Assembly: GCA_910584635.1 (NCBI GenBank) | Contig: CAJUBA010000005.1 | Coordinates: forward strand, 28,136 to 92,135 | DNA length: 64,000 bases | Source: an uncultured Christensenella sp. | GTDB lineage: Bacteria > Bacillota > Clostridia > Christensenellales > UBA3700 | Direction: 5' to 3' | Shown: piece after piece, positions 8,325 to 17,411 of the stretch | How positions within the stretch are numbered: position 1 is the first letter of the stretch | Layout of the letters: each line of letters opens with the position of its first letter | Translations under genes and position numbers: made by a program | Notes under the pieces: generated by a model | What the model saw: the letters and a program-made list of their open reading frames with translations, nothing else | Databases searched by the model: none | Told to the model about the DNA's origin: nothing

Positions 8325-10919
8325 ATGATGAAGAAGAAATTTCGCGCGCTTTTTATTATATTTATAGTTCTTTTAACGACGGTATTTGCCGCCTCGGCTT
8401 GCGATGACAAGGACGCGGATTATAATCTTACTTTGACTTACGACGAAAGCAGCGGCGCGGTTAGTTGGTACTGTAAAGACGCCGACAAGTATCATCTGGA
8501 AATATTCGAAGCAGGAAGCGACGAGCCTGTTTTTTCGCAGGAATTCAGCAATGCGTCCGATAATTCTCTCAGTTACGGAAAAGCGGGCGATTATATATTC
8601 GTTGTAAAGGCGTATAAACAAGATAAACTCATAGCGACGAAAGATCTAGAAGTTACCGTAAAATCAAAAGACAATCAAGAAAAGCCGCCTGTGGATTGGA
8701 CGGAAATCATAGATCCCGACGACGGTCCGGTAGAAATTCTTAAAAAGAATTATTATTACTCAAAAACGGGAGATCGCGATTTGACGATAAGATTGGTCGA
8801 AGACAGCGACGTAAAATCGGTATCCGCTTTCAGACTTCTAAATAGCAGCATGTGGGAATATGAAAAGGAGAATAAGGAACTTATAATAAAATATTCCTAT
8901 CTTTGTCAGTTCAGCGCAGGCGCGAAACTCGCATTTAACATTGAGTATGAAAATTCTCGGCAAAGCGATATAAATATTTGTATTACCGAAACAATTCCCC
9001 CCGATATTATAGGCGGGGAGGCCGGACTGATAGAATTAAATACGTCCGAATTGGCTTTGAATTATAAAATATCGTTGGGTTATTCGGGTAAAGTTCTCGA
9101 AGAAGGTTCCAACAGACTTGTCAGGAAGATTTGTTTGGACGGCAAAAAACTTTCGTCGGCAGATTATCTTACCGATTTGAGCAAAGCGACGGTTGCTTTT
9201 TATTATACTCGCGTTTTGAGCGGATTGACGGAAGGACTTCATTATTTGGAGATATACACGATCTACGGAAAGTCGGAGGTTTGGCTCAAAGTTATAAACG
9301 GCAGAGCAAAGTATCCGTACAACGTCAAAATCGATTACGATACGTCATATCCCAATATTTATTTGACGTGGGATATTTGCAATCAGGACGCTGATTATTA
9401 TATTGTAGAGATAGGGAAACGCGAATATAACAGCAAATCAGATCCCCAATTTTTTGATAATAATACTTTTGACGCGACCGATAAGATAAGTTACGGGGAA
9501 GCAGTTGCCGTAAAAGCGGTTTTTGACGGCAAGGCGCAGTACGGCGAATCGAGTAAGACTTCGTTGGATATAGATATTACTTCGCGAGTAGTAAAGTCAT
9601 ATTTATCTTATGAAAAAAGTTTTGAGTTTTTAGGTACGCTTAACAATTACTATATAAACAATTTCGACGAATTTTTCGATATGATTTATTACTCGTTGCT
9701 TTTCTATGACGAATTGGAAAATTCCGCGAAAACAGGTTATGAAAAAGTAATATCATTTTATACCAATCCTAAGGGAATAGCCAACGTGGATAACAGTTTC
9801 GTTCAAGTGGTAAGCAGATTGAACGAAGCGGTTAAATGCGATCGATTGCTTGAAAAATCCGACAACGGTTCGTATAAATTGCATTTGAAAGTTCAATCGT
9901 CTTTCGTTCCCGACGCAACGCCCGATACGCTTGGCCCTCCGGTTGTGGAAAATAAATTTCAAGATACTCATTTAAGCGAAATCGGAAGAGAGCAAGGATA
10001 CGATGATTTTGCAATTAACAAATCCGAAAAAAGGGCGAGCGTAAGACTTAGCGAAGAATTGTATCTTGCGGTTGAACGTGGAGTATGTCCCGTTCCTATA
10101 GCGGGAAGCAACGCTTATATTATATATGAAAAGGCAAAGCAAGTCCTGCGGGAAATAATTGACGACGGTATGGACGATTATCAGAAAGTTCACGCCATGT
10201 ACGATTGGCTGGGCAGAAACGTCGCCTACGATTGGGAAATCAAAGATAAAATGAACGGAATCAAACCCAACGACGACGCATACAATAAATTTTATAAATA
10301 CCGTCAATTCTATTTAGAAGGCGTGTTTATCGACGGAGTGGCAGTTTGTAACGGAATAGCAAAAGCCATGAGCCTTATGTGCGGAATAGAGGGAATTGCT
10401 TGCTATAAAATAAAAGGTTCGTCCAAAGGCGCCGCTCACGCTTGGAATAAAGTTCGCGTGGACGGAAATTGGTACGTTGTGGACGCTACTTGGGCAAGCA
10501 GAACGTATACCAACGATTATACGCAATCAAAAAAGGAAGTGCTTGCTCATCACACAATTTTTATGAGCGAACTGACAAGCGGCAACAACTCCACGGGTGC
10601 GCATTACGAAAGTTATAAAGGCGCTTATTCCGACTATTACGCGGGCGAAGAATACAATGTGTTCGCGAATACGTTTTTTGTTTACAACTCCAATCTTTAC
10701 GATTACGTCATTGACAGCGTTGACGAACTTCGTGTGCTTATAGATTATTACAAGGTAAAATGCGAAAGCAATCAGTTTATCACAATAGACATAAGTTGCA
10801 GATTGGAAACGCTGGTAAAATACATCAGTGAAATCAATGTGAGCGGTTATTTGATACAGGCGTCGGATTATAAAGGCGCGATGAACGGGGTGTCTTCCGT
10901 CATAATAACCAAAAGGTAG
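8325..10919 (+). CDS. Lipoprotein with C-terminal transglutaminase-like domain
   Basis: An 864-residue exported protein. The N-terminus is a lipoprotein signal peptide: MMKKKFRAL, a hydrophobic core, and the lipobox ASAC with Cys near residue 26. Residues about 30-550 are beta-rich and unrecognised, perhaps immunoglobulin-like. The transglutaminase/protease fold lies at about 610-740, with a complete Cys-His-Asp triad: Cys675 (AVCNG), His705 (AHAWN) and Asp720 (VVDATW). Activity could be peptide cleavage or cross-linking at the cell surface. Transcription appears to start at the start codon, so the mRNA is probably leaderless. A second ATG three bases in is equally possible as start. Confidence 0.85.
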   Translation: MMKKKFRALFIIFIVLLTTVFAASACDDKDADYNLTLTYDESSGAVSWYCKDADKYHLEIFEAGSDEPVFSQEFSNASDNSLSYGKAGDYIFVVKAYKQDKLIATKDLEVTVKSKDNQEKPPVDWTEIIDPDDGPVEILKKNYYYSKTGDRDLTIRLVEDSDVKSVSAFRLLNSSMWEYEKENKELIIKYSYLCQFSAGAKLAFNIEYENSRQSDINICITETIPPDIIGGEAGLIELNTSELALNYKISLGYSGKVLEEGSNRLVRKICLDGKKLSSADYLTDLSKATVAFYYTRVLSGLTEGLHYLEIYTIYGKSEVWLKVINGRAKYPYNVKIDYDTSYPNIYLTWDICNQDADYYIVEIGKREYNSKSDPQFFDNNTFDATDKISYGEAVAVKAVFDGKAQYGESSKTSLDIDITSRVVKSYLSYEKSFEFLGTLNNYYINNFDEFFDMIYYSLLFYDELENSAKTGYEKVISFYTNPKGIANVDNSFVQVVSRLNEAVKCDRLLEKSDNGSYKLHLKVQSSFVPDATPDTLGPPVVENKFQDTHLSEIGREQGYDDFAINKSEKRASVRLSEELYLAVERGVCPVPIAGSNAYIIYEKAKQVLREIIDDGMDDYQKVHAMYDWLGRNVAYDWEIKDKMNGIKPNDDAYNKFYKYRQFYLEGVFIDGVAVCNGIAKAMSLMCGIEGIACYKIKGSSKGAAHAWNKVRVDGNWYVVDATWASRTYTNDYTQSKKEVLAHHTIFMSELTSGNNSTGAHYESYKGAYSDYYAGEEYNVFANTFFVYNSNLYDYVIDSVDELRVLIDYYKVKCESNQFITIDISCRLETLVKYISEINVSGYLIQASDYKGAMNGVSSVIITKR

Positions 10920-10925
10920 GTAAAC

Positions 10926-11606
10926 TTGTTTACAAACGATGAATTCAAACTTTTCATAAAAGAAAATGCGGACGAAAATTATAAGAATTTTCATTCGCGT
11001 CTTACCAAAAGTAAATATCCGTTAAACGGCGTTAGAATACCCGTATTGCGCGCTTACGGGAAAATTATTGTGAAATCGCAGGACGTAACTGAATTTTTGA
11101 AAAGCAAAAGCGACTGTTACGAAGCGGTAATGTTCAAAGGAATCATACTGTCAGATATGTTGAAAAAAGGCGAAGAAAATTTCGATATTCTTGAAGAGTT
11201 TTTTCTAGAAATGGACGATTGGGCGGTTTGCGATATATCTTGCGGAGGATTGCATAGAAAGGACGGCTTTTATCTGGAAAAATGTTTGACGTATGCAAAA
11301 TCGCCGCACGTTTGGACGGCTCGCTTTGGAATAGTCGCGTTTATGAGCAACTTTTATGACAAAACTAAAGAATTGCTGGAGATGGCGTATAATATCGTAG
11401 CCAAGGACTATTATATAGATATGGCGTTGGCATGGCTGATACAGGTTCTTTGCATAAAGAACAGGGAAGTAGCGACAGAGTTGCTCGCGAGCGAGAAAAT
11501 AAGCGATACCGTCAAAAAAATGGCGGTGAGAAAAATCAAAGATTCGTTCAGAATAAGCCGACAGGATAAAATTTACTTTGCCGATTTGGCGTCGAATAAT
11601 TTTTAG
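10926..11606 (+). CDS. AlkD-type DNA alkylation repair protein
   Basis: A 226-residue member of the DNA alkylation repair (HEAT-like repeat) family, which removes alkylated bases. The opening EFKLFIKENADENYKNFHSRL and then GVRIPVLRAYGKI match the family's N-terminus, and WTARFGIVAFMSNF matches the central repeat. It uses a TTG start at 10926, chosen because it gives the full family N-terminus and AGGTAGG lies upstream. It follows the lipoprotein gene by six bases and is probably on the same transcript. Confidence 0.85.
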   Translation: MFTNDEFKLFIKENADENYKNFHSRLTKSKYPLNGVRIPVLRAYGKIIVKSQDVTEFLKSKSDCYEAVMFKGIILSDMLKKGEENFDILEEFFLEMDDWAVCDISCGGLHRKDGFYLEKCLTYAKSPHVWTARFGIVAFMSNFYDKTKELLEMAYNIVAKDYYIDMALAWLIQVLCIKNREVATELLASEKISDTVKKMAVRKIKDSFRISRQDKIYFADLASNNF

Positions 11607-11651
11607 CGCAGAGCGAGGTTTATAAAAATTTTAGCAAATAACGAAAATTTG

Positions 11652-11680
11652 TTGACATAGTTCTTTTACTGTGGTAAAAT
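11652..11680 (+). promoter_or_regulatory. Promoter of the nine-gene tRNA operon
   Basis: Consensus TTGACA and TAAAAT with 17-base spacing, 37 bases upstream of the first tRNA. No other promoter this strong is visible before the following tRNA genes. Confidence 0.85.
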
Positions 11681-11717
11681 TTGTAAGCACTTAGATGAAT
11701 AAATGTCTTTGTTTTGT

Positions 11718-11791
11718 GCGGGTGTAGTTCAACGGTAGAATCCCAGCCTTCCAAGCTGGTCGCGTGGGTTCGATTCCCATCACCCGCTCCA
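11718..11791 (+). tRNA. tRNA-Gly (TCC)
   Basis: Acceptor GCGGGTG pairs with CACCCGC; the anticodon arm CCAGC-CTTCCAA-GCTGG reads TCC; the T arm holds GGTTCGATT; 3' CCA is encoded. First gene of the cluster. Confidence 0.97.
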
Positions 11792-11796
11792 CTTGT

Positions 11797-11873
<77 letters not shown>

Positions 11874-11878
11874 CAGGT

Positions 11879-11956
11879 GGTGGGTATAGCTCAGTAGGCT
11901 AGAGCGCAAGATTGTGGCTCTTGAGGCCAAGGGTTCGACTCCCTTTACTCACCCCA
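11879..11956 (+). tRNA. tRNA-His (GTG)
   Basis: Acceptor GTGGGTA pairs with TACTCAC, with the extra G at position -1 (11879) facing C73, the identity element of tRNA-His. Anticodon loop TTGTGGC; CCA encoded. Confidence 0.97.
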
Positions 11957-11963
11957 GTAATTT

Positions 11964-12038
11964 AGGGGTATCGCCAAGCGGTAAGGCACCAGACTTTGAC
12001 TCTGGTATTCGTAGGTTCAAATCCTGCTACCCCTGCCA
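11964..12038 (+). tRNA. tRNA-Gln (TTG)
   Basis: Acceptor AGGGGTA pairs with TACCCCT; anticodon loop CTTTGAC in CCAGA/TCTGG; discriminator G; CCA encoded. Confidence 0.97.
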
Positions 12039-12053
12039 CTTGCTACTTAAAGT

Positions 12054-12129
12054 TGGGGTGTCGCCAAATGGTTAAGGCACTGGACTCTGACTCCAGCACT
12101 TGAGGGTTCAAATCCTTCCACCCCAGCCA
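12054..12129 (+). tRNA. tRNA-Gln (CTG)
   Basis: Acceptor TGGGGTG pairs with CACCCCA; anticodon loop CTCTGAC in CTGGA/TCCAG; CCA encoded. Second glutamine isoacceptor, directly after the TTG one. Confidence 0.97.
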
Positions 12130-12222
12130 AATTTAAGGCGGGCAAGGAGTCAAAATTTAATATAAATATATCAAATCAGTTGCAATTTAAGCGACAATGA
12201 TATATCATAACAAAGGTTATTC

Positions 12223-12298
12223 GACCCATTAGCTCAGTTGGCAGAGCACATGACTTTTAATCATGGTGTCCCGGGTTCAAATCCCGGATGGGTCACCA
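12223..12298 (+). tRNA. tRNA-Lys (TTT)
   Basis: Acceptor GACCCAT pairs with ATGGGTC; anticodon loop CTTTTAA in CATGA/TCATG; CCA encoded. The 93 bases before it contain no other tRNA. Confidence 0.97.
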
Positions 12299-12320
12299 AC
12301 ATAAATAATAATAACAATTT

Positions 12321-12404
12321 GCGGATGTGGCGGAATTGGCAGACGCGCTAGACTTAGGATCTAGTGTCAACGACATGGGAGTTCGAGTCTCTTCATCCGC
12401 ACCA
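12321..12404 (+). tRNA. tRNA-Leu (TAG)
   Basis: 84 bases with a long variable arm, as expected for leucine tRNA. Acceptor GCGGATG/CATCCGC; anticodon loop CTTAGGA in CTAGA/TCTAG; CCA encoded. Confidence 0.97.
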
Positions 12405-12415
12405 AAAGCGTTTAT

Positions 12416-12490
<75 letters not shown>

Positions 12491-12505
12491 AAATTGTTAA
12501 TATAT

Positions 12506-12581
12506 GCGCCTTTAGCTCAGTTGGTAGAGCAAATGACTCTTAATCATTGGGTCCAGAGTTCGAGTCTCTGAAGGCGCACCA
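12506..12581 (+). tRNA. tRNA-Lys (CTT)
   Basis: Acceptor GCGCCTT/AAGGCGC; anticodon loop CTCTTAA in AATGA/TCATT; CCA encoded. Last gene of the cluster; a hairpin follows immediately. Confidence 0.97.
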
Positions 12582-12612
12582 AAAGCGGTATTCTATACCG
12601 CTTTTAATATTT
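12581..12612 (+). terminator. Terminator of the tRNA operon
   Basis: AAAAGCGGTA paired with TACCGCTTTT, loop TTCTA, then TTTTAATATTT. The T run is short, so some read-through into the following lipoprotein gene is possible. Confidence 0.65.
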
Positions 12613-12633
12613 AGAATACAAAGGAGAAAGAAA

Positions 12634-13086
12634 GTGAAAAAATTTTTAACAGGCGTTATTGTTGTTGCGCTGTTGCTTTCGCTAGTTTGCTTTGCGGCTT
12701 GTTCTAAGGAAACAAGTTTTGAAAAAGTAGTAAAATGCGCGCAAGATATGCAAGACTTTATCGTTGAGTTGGACGATTTCGAAAGTTTTGAAATCGACGA
12801 TGAGTGCGGTTACAAACTTGGGTATGACGATTATCCGTTGACAGTCTTTATTTTCATTCCATTTAAGGCAACTTTTACGGACGGAGATGTTTGGGAAGAC
12901 GTTGCGTATTATGCAGGCGGTAATTTTGTAGGTTATTATTCCGATTTTGACGACGGCAGTTATGAGGAATTAGATATTGATACGAAACTATTGTATTTAA
13001 GCGTCGGATTAATCTTTTTAGAAGGCGAGGCTACTGAATTGTTTTCGCCGGAAGAAGTAACTAAAGCGCTGAACCCTATTGAATAG
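12634..13086 (+). CDS. Small lipoprotein of unknown function
   Basis: A 150-residue exported lipoprotein. The signal peptide runs KKFLTGVIVVALLLSLVCFAAC with the lipid-bearing Cys near residue 23. The mature part is acidic (many Asp and Glu) and unrecognised. The GTG start at 12634 is chosen because AAGGAG lies seven bases upstream and it gives a clean signal peptide; the frame is open upstream into the last tRNA, which is not coding. No operon partner. Confidence 0.8.
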   Translation: MKKFLTGVIVVALLLSLVCFAACSKETSFEKVVKCAQDMQDFIVELDDFESFEIDDECGYKLGYDDYPLTVFIFIPFKATFTDGDVWEDVAYYAGGNFVGYYSDFDDGSYEELDIDTKLLYLSVGLIFLEGEATELFSPEEVTKALNPIE

Positions 13087-13117
13087 CAAACGGAATATCA
13101 TACGTTAAATTTGAATA

Positions 13118-13155
13118 ATAAAGGAGAGTAAGTTTTTTACGCTCCTTTATATTTT
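13118..13155. terminator. Bidirectional terminator between convergent genes
   Basis: ATAAAGGAG pairs with CTCCTTTAT, with an inner GTAA/TTAC extension around a T-rich loop. It lies between the lipoprotein gene (+) and the TfoX-domain gene (-), with A/T-rich flanks on both sides. Confidence 0.7.
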
Positions 13156-13178
13156 CATATTTGTCGTATTAATAAAAA

Positions 13179-13433
13179 TCATTTAAGCCAGTCGGCAAAT
13201 TCTTTAAGTTCTTTTTTCTTTTCTTCAGAAAGGGCGTTGTACGGTAAATTAAGTATCGCTCCTTCAAGGACGTACAAATGTACAAGACAGACATTAGGAT
13301 ATCTTTCCTTTATGCGTAAATACGCTTCTTTGGAACCGACTTGTATAAGACTTTCGGCAGAATGTATATCTACGCTATTAAGTTTTCGAGTCATCTCTTT
13401 GCCGATATTAAGCATCGTATTTAATTCGATCAT
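13179..13433 (-). CDS. TfoX C-terminal domain protein
   Basis: An 84-residue protein consisting only of the helical TfoX/Sxy C-terminal domain: MLNIGKEMTRKLNSVDIHSAESL, then GSKEAYLRIKERYP and LYVLEGAILNLPYNALSEEKKKEL match the family order. TfoX proteins are linked to competence regulation in Proteobacteria; free-standing C-terminal domains in Firmicutes have no established role. The ATG at 13433 has AGGAG six bases upstream. Confidence 0.85.
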   Translation of the reverse strand: MIELNTMLNIGKEMTRKLNSVDIHSAESLIQVGSKEAYLRIKERYPNVCLVHLYVLEGAILNLPYNALSEEKKKELKEFADWLK

Positions 13434-13548
13434 AAAATTCTCCTGTTTCGTTATCTAAATTATATCCGATTAAAGTTTCAATGTAAAGAAGGTTTCGCTA
13501 GGTTTTATTGAATAAGAAATTATATTCTAAGATAATTTGAAAACACGG

Positions 13549-13577
13549 TTGACATTTATATTTATTGAAGATATAAT
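13549..13577 (+). promoter_or_regulatory. Promoter of the MarR-MATE operon
   Basis: Perfect consensus TTGACA and TATAAT separated by 17 bases. Transcription should start about 13584, inside the palindrome at 13581-13600. Confidence 0.9.
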
Positions 13578-13580
13578 AAT

Positions 13581-13600
13581 ATAGTCCGAAATCGGACTAT
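13581..13600. promoter_or_regulatory. Probable MarR operator
   Basis: A perfect inverted repeat: ATAGTCCGA, two bases, TCGGACTAT. It overlaps the expected transcription start and ends ten bases before the marR start codon. This is where an autoregulating MarR dimer would bind to block transcription. Confidence 0.75.
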
Positions 13601-13609
13601 GGAGTAATT

Positions 13610-14053
13610 ATGAATTTTGACAAATTTATAAAAGAGTATAATGAAATATATAAAGCGTATGTGAGGGAGTACCATGTATTTGCGATAAAGATCGGTTTAT
13701 CCGACGCCGCATTAAATATTCTGTATGAACTCAGAGTGGAAAATCGCAAAATGTCTCAAAAAGAGTTGGGCGAAGCGCTGTCGCTTAGCAAGCAAACGGT
13801 CAATTCCGCTATTAAGACTTTGGAGGTAATGGGGATAGTGGGGATAACCCAATCTCTAGACGACGGGAAGACAAAACTTATTGAATTTACCTCTTCTGGC
13901 GAGAAATTTGCCGTTGAGAAGATAGATAAAATAATAGAGGCGGAGAAGACGGCGTTTGCCTCTTTGCCAAGCGCGTCGGCGGAGAATATGCTTACTACGG
14001 TAAGGCAATATTATGACAGATTCGTAGAAGAGGCAAAGCAAATAGAGTTTTGA
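13610..14053 (+). CDS. MarR family transcriptional regulator
   Basis: A 147-residue winged-helix regulator. The recognition region reads KMSQKELGEALSLSKQTVNSAIKTLEVMGIV (residues about 42-73), followed by the wing with DDGKTKLIEFTSSG, a standard MarR layout. It is the first gene of a two-gene operon with a MATE exporter fifteen bases downstream. A 20-bp palindrome over its transcription start suggests that it represses its own operon until a ligand, perhaps a substrate of the exporter, releases it. Confidence 0.93.
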   Translation: MNFDKFIKEYNEIYKAYVREYHVFAIKIGLSDAALNILYELRVENRKMSQKELGEALSLSKQTVNSAIKTLEVMGIVGITQSLDDGKTKLIEFTSSGEKFAVEKIDKIIEAEKTAFASLPSASAENMLTTVRQYYDRFVEEAKQIEF

Positions 14054-14068
14054 AAAAAGAAGTTGTAT

Positions 14069-15403
14069 ATGCAAAAAATTCAGTTGTCCGATAAATTTAA
14101 TTATAAAAAGATTATGAAGTTTACCATGCCGTCTGTAATTATGATGGTCGTTATGTCTATTTACAGCGTAGTCGACGGTTTGTTTGTATCCAATTTGATA
14201 GGGGATATGGCGCTTTCCGCTGTCAACGTCGTTATGCCTCTCGTTATGATAATCGGAGCGTTCGGACTAATGCTGGGTTCGGGCGGCAGCGCGTTGGTTT
14301 CCAAGACGTTGGGCGAGGGCGAAGATAAGCGAGCGAACAAATATTTTTCTATGATTATAGCGGCGGTAGTTTTGTTGGGTATTTTTCTTTCGGGAATATG
14401 CCTGATATTTCTTCGTCAAATTCTATCTCGAATGGGCGGGACGGATTTGATTATAGAAGACTGCATGTCGTACGGATATATAATGGTAGGCGGAAGCATA
14501 TTGTTTATGTTGCAGTGTATGTTTCAAAGTTTTTTTCCGGTAGCGGAAAGACCGAGTCTCGGACTGATATTTTCTATCAGCGCGGGAATAGCGAATATGG
14601 CTTTGGACTATATATTTATTAAGTATGCAAAGTTGGGCATTTTCGGAGCGGGACTTGCGACCGTTATAGGATTTGCCATAGGCGGAGCGACGCCGTTGAT
14701 TTATTTTTTGTTTTCTAAGAAAAGCAGGATAAGAATTTGCGCGACGAAGTTTTATCCCAAAAAATTTCTGTCCGCTTGTTTTAACGGAGCGTCGGAGTTT
14801 ATGTCAAACGTTTCGGCTTCTTTAGTGGGTATACTGTATAACGTTCAACTCGTCAAATTGGCGGGAGAAAAGGGTATAGCGGCTTATTCGGCGATGATGT
14901 ATATAGACTTTGTATTTTTAGCGGTATTCTTCGGCTTTACTATGGGAATCGCTCCCGTGATAAGTTATAATTACGGCTCTAATAATTTCAAAGAAATGAA
15001 AAGCGTATTCAAAAAAAGTACGGCTTTAATAGTTATAGGTTCGGTTATAGCGTGCGCGATGGCGGAAGCGTTGAGTTATCCGTTGACTTACGCTTTTGTC
15101 GGGTACGATAAAGAATTGTTGGAAATGTCCCTTCACGGCTTTAGGATATTTTCCGTATGCTACCTATTTTGCGGGATAAATATTTGGTGTTCGGCATTTT
15201 TTACCGCGTTATGCAACGGCGCTTTGTCCGCTTTGGTATCTTTTATGCGGTCAATGGTTTTCAGAGGCGGAGCGGTCATGCTTCTTCCGCTGATGTTCGA
15301 TTTAGATGGTATATGGTCGGCGGTTATCGTCGCAGAATCCTTTACGGCGGTAATATCTATATTGCTGTTTGTATTAAATAGAAAGAGATACCGTTACGAA
15401 TAA
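14069..15403 (+). CDS. MATE family multidrug efflux transporter
   Basis: A 444-residue protein with twelve hydrophobic segments in two similar halves, as in MATE (NorM/DinF-like) exporters that expel drugs or metabolites using a Na+ or H+ gradient. The N-terminal half shows PSVIMMVVMSIYSVVDGLFV and GSGGSALVSKTLGEG, both typical of the family. The ATG at 14069 is preferred over a TTG six bases earlier because AAGAAG lies at the right distance. It should be co-transcribed with and controlled by the MarR gene before it. Confidence 0.92.
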   Translation: MQKIQLSDKFNYKKIMKFTMPSVIMMVVMSIYSVVDGLFVSNLIGDMALSAVNVVMPLVMIIGAFGLMLGSGGSALVSKTLGEGEDKRANKYFSMIIAAVVLLGIFLSGICLIFLRQILSRMGGTDLIIEDCMSYGYIMVGGSILFMLQCMFQSFFPVAERPSLGLIFSISAGIANMALDYIFIKYAKLGIFGAGLATVIGFAIGGATPLIYFLFSKKSRIRICATKFYPKKFLSACFNGASEFMSNVSASLVGILYNVQLVKLAGEKGIAAYSAMMYIDFVFLAVFFGFTMGIAPVISYNYGSNNFKEMKSVFKKSTALIVIGSVIACAMAEALSYPLTYAFVGYDKELLEMSLHGFRIFSVCYLFCGINIWCSAFFTALCNGALSALVSFMRSMVFRGGAVMLLPLMFDLDGIWSAVIVAESFTAVISILLFVLNRKRYRYE

Positions 15404-15518
15404 AATTATTAAGAAAATTCAATAGGGGATAAATTGAAATTGGTTTTTCTTTTTAATTATATTCAAAGTTTATATCTAAGTAAATTTGTTTAATAAGTAT
15501 AGTTTGCTCTTAACAAAT

Positions 15519-15543
15519 AAGCGAGCCTTTCAAAGGCTCGCTT
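15519..15543 (-). terminator. Terminator downstream of typA
   Basis: AAGCGAGCC pairs with GGCTCGCTT around TTTCAAA. On the minus strand it is followed by ATTTGTT, a weak T run. Confidence 0.65.
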
Positions 15544-15550
15544 GCTGAAA

Positions 15551-17374
15551 TTAGGAATTTTTCTTCATTTTCGCTTCTTGCTTTAATCTTAAGTCTTTTG
15601 CGAGTATAGTTTTTCTTAGACGAATATTTTTGGGCGTAACCTCGACAAGTTCGTCGTCGGCGATAAACTCTAAGCACTGTTCAAGCGACATAATCGTCGG
15701 GGTAATGAGTTTGAGCGCTTCTTCGCTGCCGCTTGCGCGGTTGTTGGTGAGTTGCTTCTTTTTGCATACGTTGACGACCATATCGTCTTCTCTGGAATTG
15801 ACTCCGACAATCATGCCTTCGTATACGTTTACGCCCGCGCCTATAAAGAGATTGCCTCGTTCTTGCGCGTTGAACAAACCGTACGACGTAGTAGCGCCGT
15901 CTTCCCACGCGATAAGCGAGCCTCTGTTGCGTTCCTGAATATCGCCTTTATAAGGTTCGTAACCTTTATAGATATGGTGCATTACTCCGAAACCTCTCGT
16001 ATCGGTAAGCATTTCGCTGCGGTAGCCTATAAGACATCTTGCCGGTATATCGAATTCGAGTTTTGTTCCTCCTCTGCCGTCGGGCAGCATATTTTTAAGG
16101 TCGCCTTTTCTTGCGCCGATTTTATTCATGACTGCGCCTACGTACTCTTCGGGTACGTCAACGACGAGTTCTTCGACAGGTTCGCATTTAACGCCGTCGA
16201 TATCTTTATAGATTACCTTAGGACGCGATACTTGAAATTCGTAGCCTTCGCGACGCATAGTTTCGATGAGTATCGACAGATGGAGTTCGCCTCTTCCGAA
16301 GACTTTGAAACAATCGGGGGAGTCCGTTTCCTCGACGCGCATAGATACGTTTGTTTCCACTTCTTTGAAAAGTCTTGCGCGAAGATGTCTTGACGTAACG
16401 AATTTTCCTTCTTTTCCTGCGAAAGGCGAGTTGTTTACCATAAAGAGCATGGAAAGAGTAGGTTCGTCGATTTTTACGAAAGGCAACGCTTCCACTTTGT
16501 CAGTATCGCAAATCGTTTCGCCGATATTGAGATTTTCCACGCCGCTTATTGCGACTATATCTCCTACGCTTCCGCTTTCGCATTCCACTCTCTTCAAGCC
16601 TTCGAATTGATAGAGTTTTGAAATCTTCGCTTGATGGCGCGAACCGTCCGTATGACATATTATCGCTTGCTGTCCGCTTTTAATGCTTCCTCTGATAATT
16701 TTGCCTATGCCTATTCTGCCGACGTATTCGTCGTAGTCTATATTGCACACTATGGTTTGCAATCCGTCTTGGTCGTCGCCTTCGGGACAGGGAATTTGTT
16801 CTATGATGGTATCGAGAAGGGGAGTCATATCTTTGCCTGTAACTCCTACTTCAAGGCTTGCCCAACCTTGTTTTGCGCTTGCCATAACGGTAACGAAATC
16901 AAGTTGATCGTCGCTTGCGCCAAGTTCGAAAAACAAATCTATAAGTTCGTCTATGACTTGATTGGGATCTCCGCCTCTGTCGACTTTATTGATTACTACA
17001 ACGACTTTTTTGTCGAGTCCCAACGCTTTTTTAAGAACGTATCTTGTCTGCGGCATACAGCCTTCTACCGCGTCTACGAGAAGAAGCACGCCGTCGACCA
17101 TTGACAGTATGCGTTCCACCTCTCCGCCGAAGTCCGCGTGTCCGGGAGTATCTATGATATTTATCTTAACGCCTTTGTAGTGTACCGCCGTATTTTTAGC
17201 GAGTATGGTAATACCTCTTTCTTTTTCTATATCTCCGTTGTCCATAACTCTGTCCACTACGGCTTCGTTTGCGCGGAAAATACCGTTTTGACGGAGAAGT
17301 TGGTCTACCATAGTAGTTTTACCGTGGTCGACGTGCGCTATTATTGCAATGTTTCTGATGTCAGTTCTTTTCAT
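15551..17374 (-). CDS. typA: Ribosome-associated GTPase TypA/BipA
   Basis: A 607-residue translational GTPase of the EF-G/LepA superfamily, linked to 50S assembly and stress adaptation. The G domain shows HVDHGKTT (G1), DTPGHADFGGE (G3) and NKVDRGG (G4). Domain II and the EF-G-like C-terminal domains follow, and the C-terminus is the TypA-specific domain. Full length for the family. Divergent from the MATE gene end and first in a minus-strand run with yfcE-like and rdgB genes upstream. Confidence 0.97.
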   Translation of the reverse strand: MKRTDIRNIAIIAHVDHGKTTMVDQLLRQNGIFRANEAVVDRVMDNGDIEKERGITILAKNTAVHYKGVKINIIDTPGHADFGGEVERILSMVDGVLLLVDAVEGCMPQTRYVLKKALGLDKKVVVVINKVDRGGDPNQVIDELIDLFFELGASDDQLDFVTVMASAKQGWASLEVGVTGKDMTPLLDTIIEQIPCPEGDDQDGLQTIVCNIDYDEYVGRIGIGKIIRGSIKSGQQAIICHTDGSRHQAKISKLYQFEGLKRVECESGSVGDIVAISGVENLNIGETICDTDKVEALPFVKIDEPTLSMLFMVNNSPFAGKEGKFVTSRHLRARLFKEVETNVSMRVEETDSPDCFKVFGRGELHLSILIETMRREGYEFQVSRPKVIYKDIDGVKCEPVEELVVDVPEEYVGAVMNKIGARKGDLKNMLPDGRGGTKLEFDIPARCLIGYRSEMLTDTRGFGVMHHIYKGYEPYKGDIQERNRGSLIAWEDGATTSYGLFNAQERGNLFIGAGVNVYEGMIVGVNSREDDMVVNVCKKKQLTNNRASGSEEALKLITPTIMSLEQCLEFIADDELVEVTPKNIRLRKTILAKDLRLKQEAKMKKNS

Positions 17375-17411
17375 AGTTCAACCTTTGATTTTATTTCATT
17401 TGTCGTATTTA

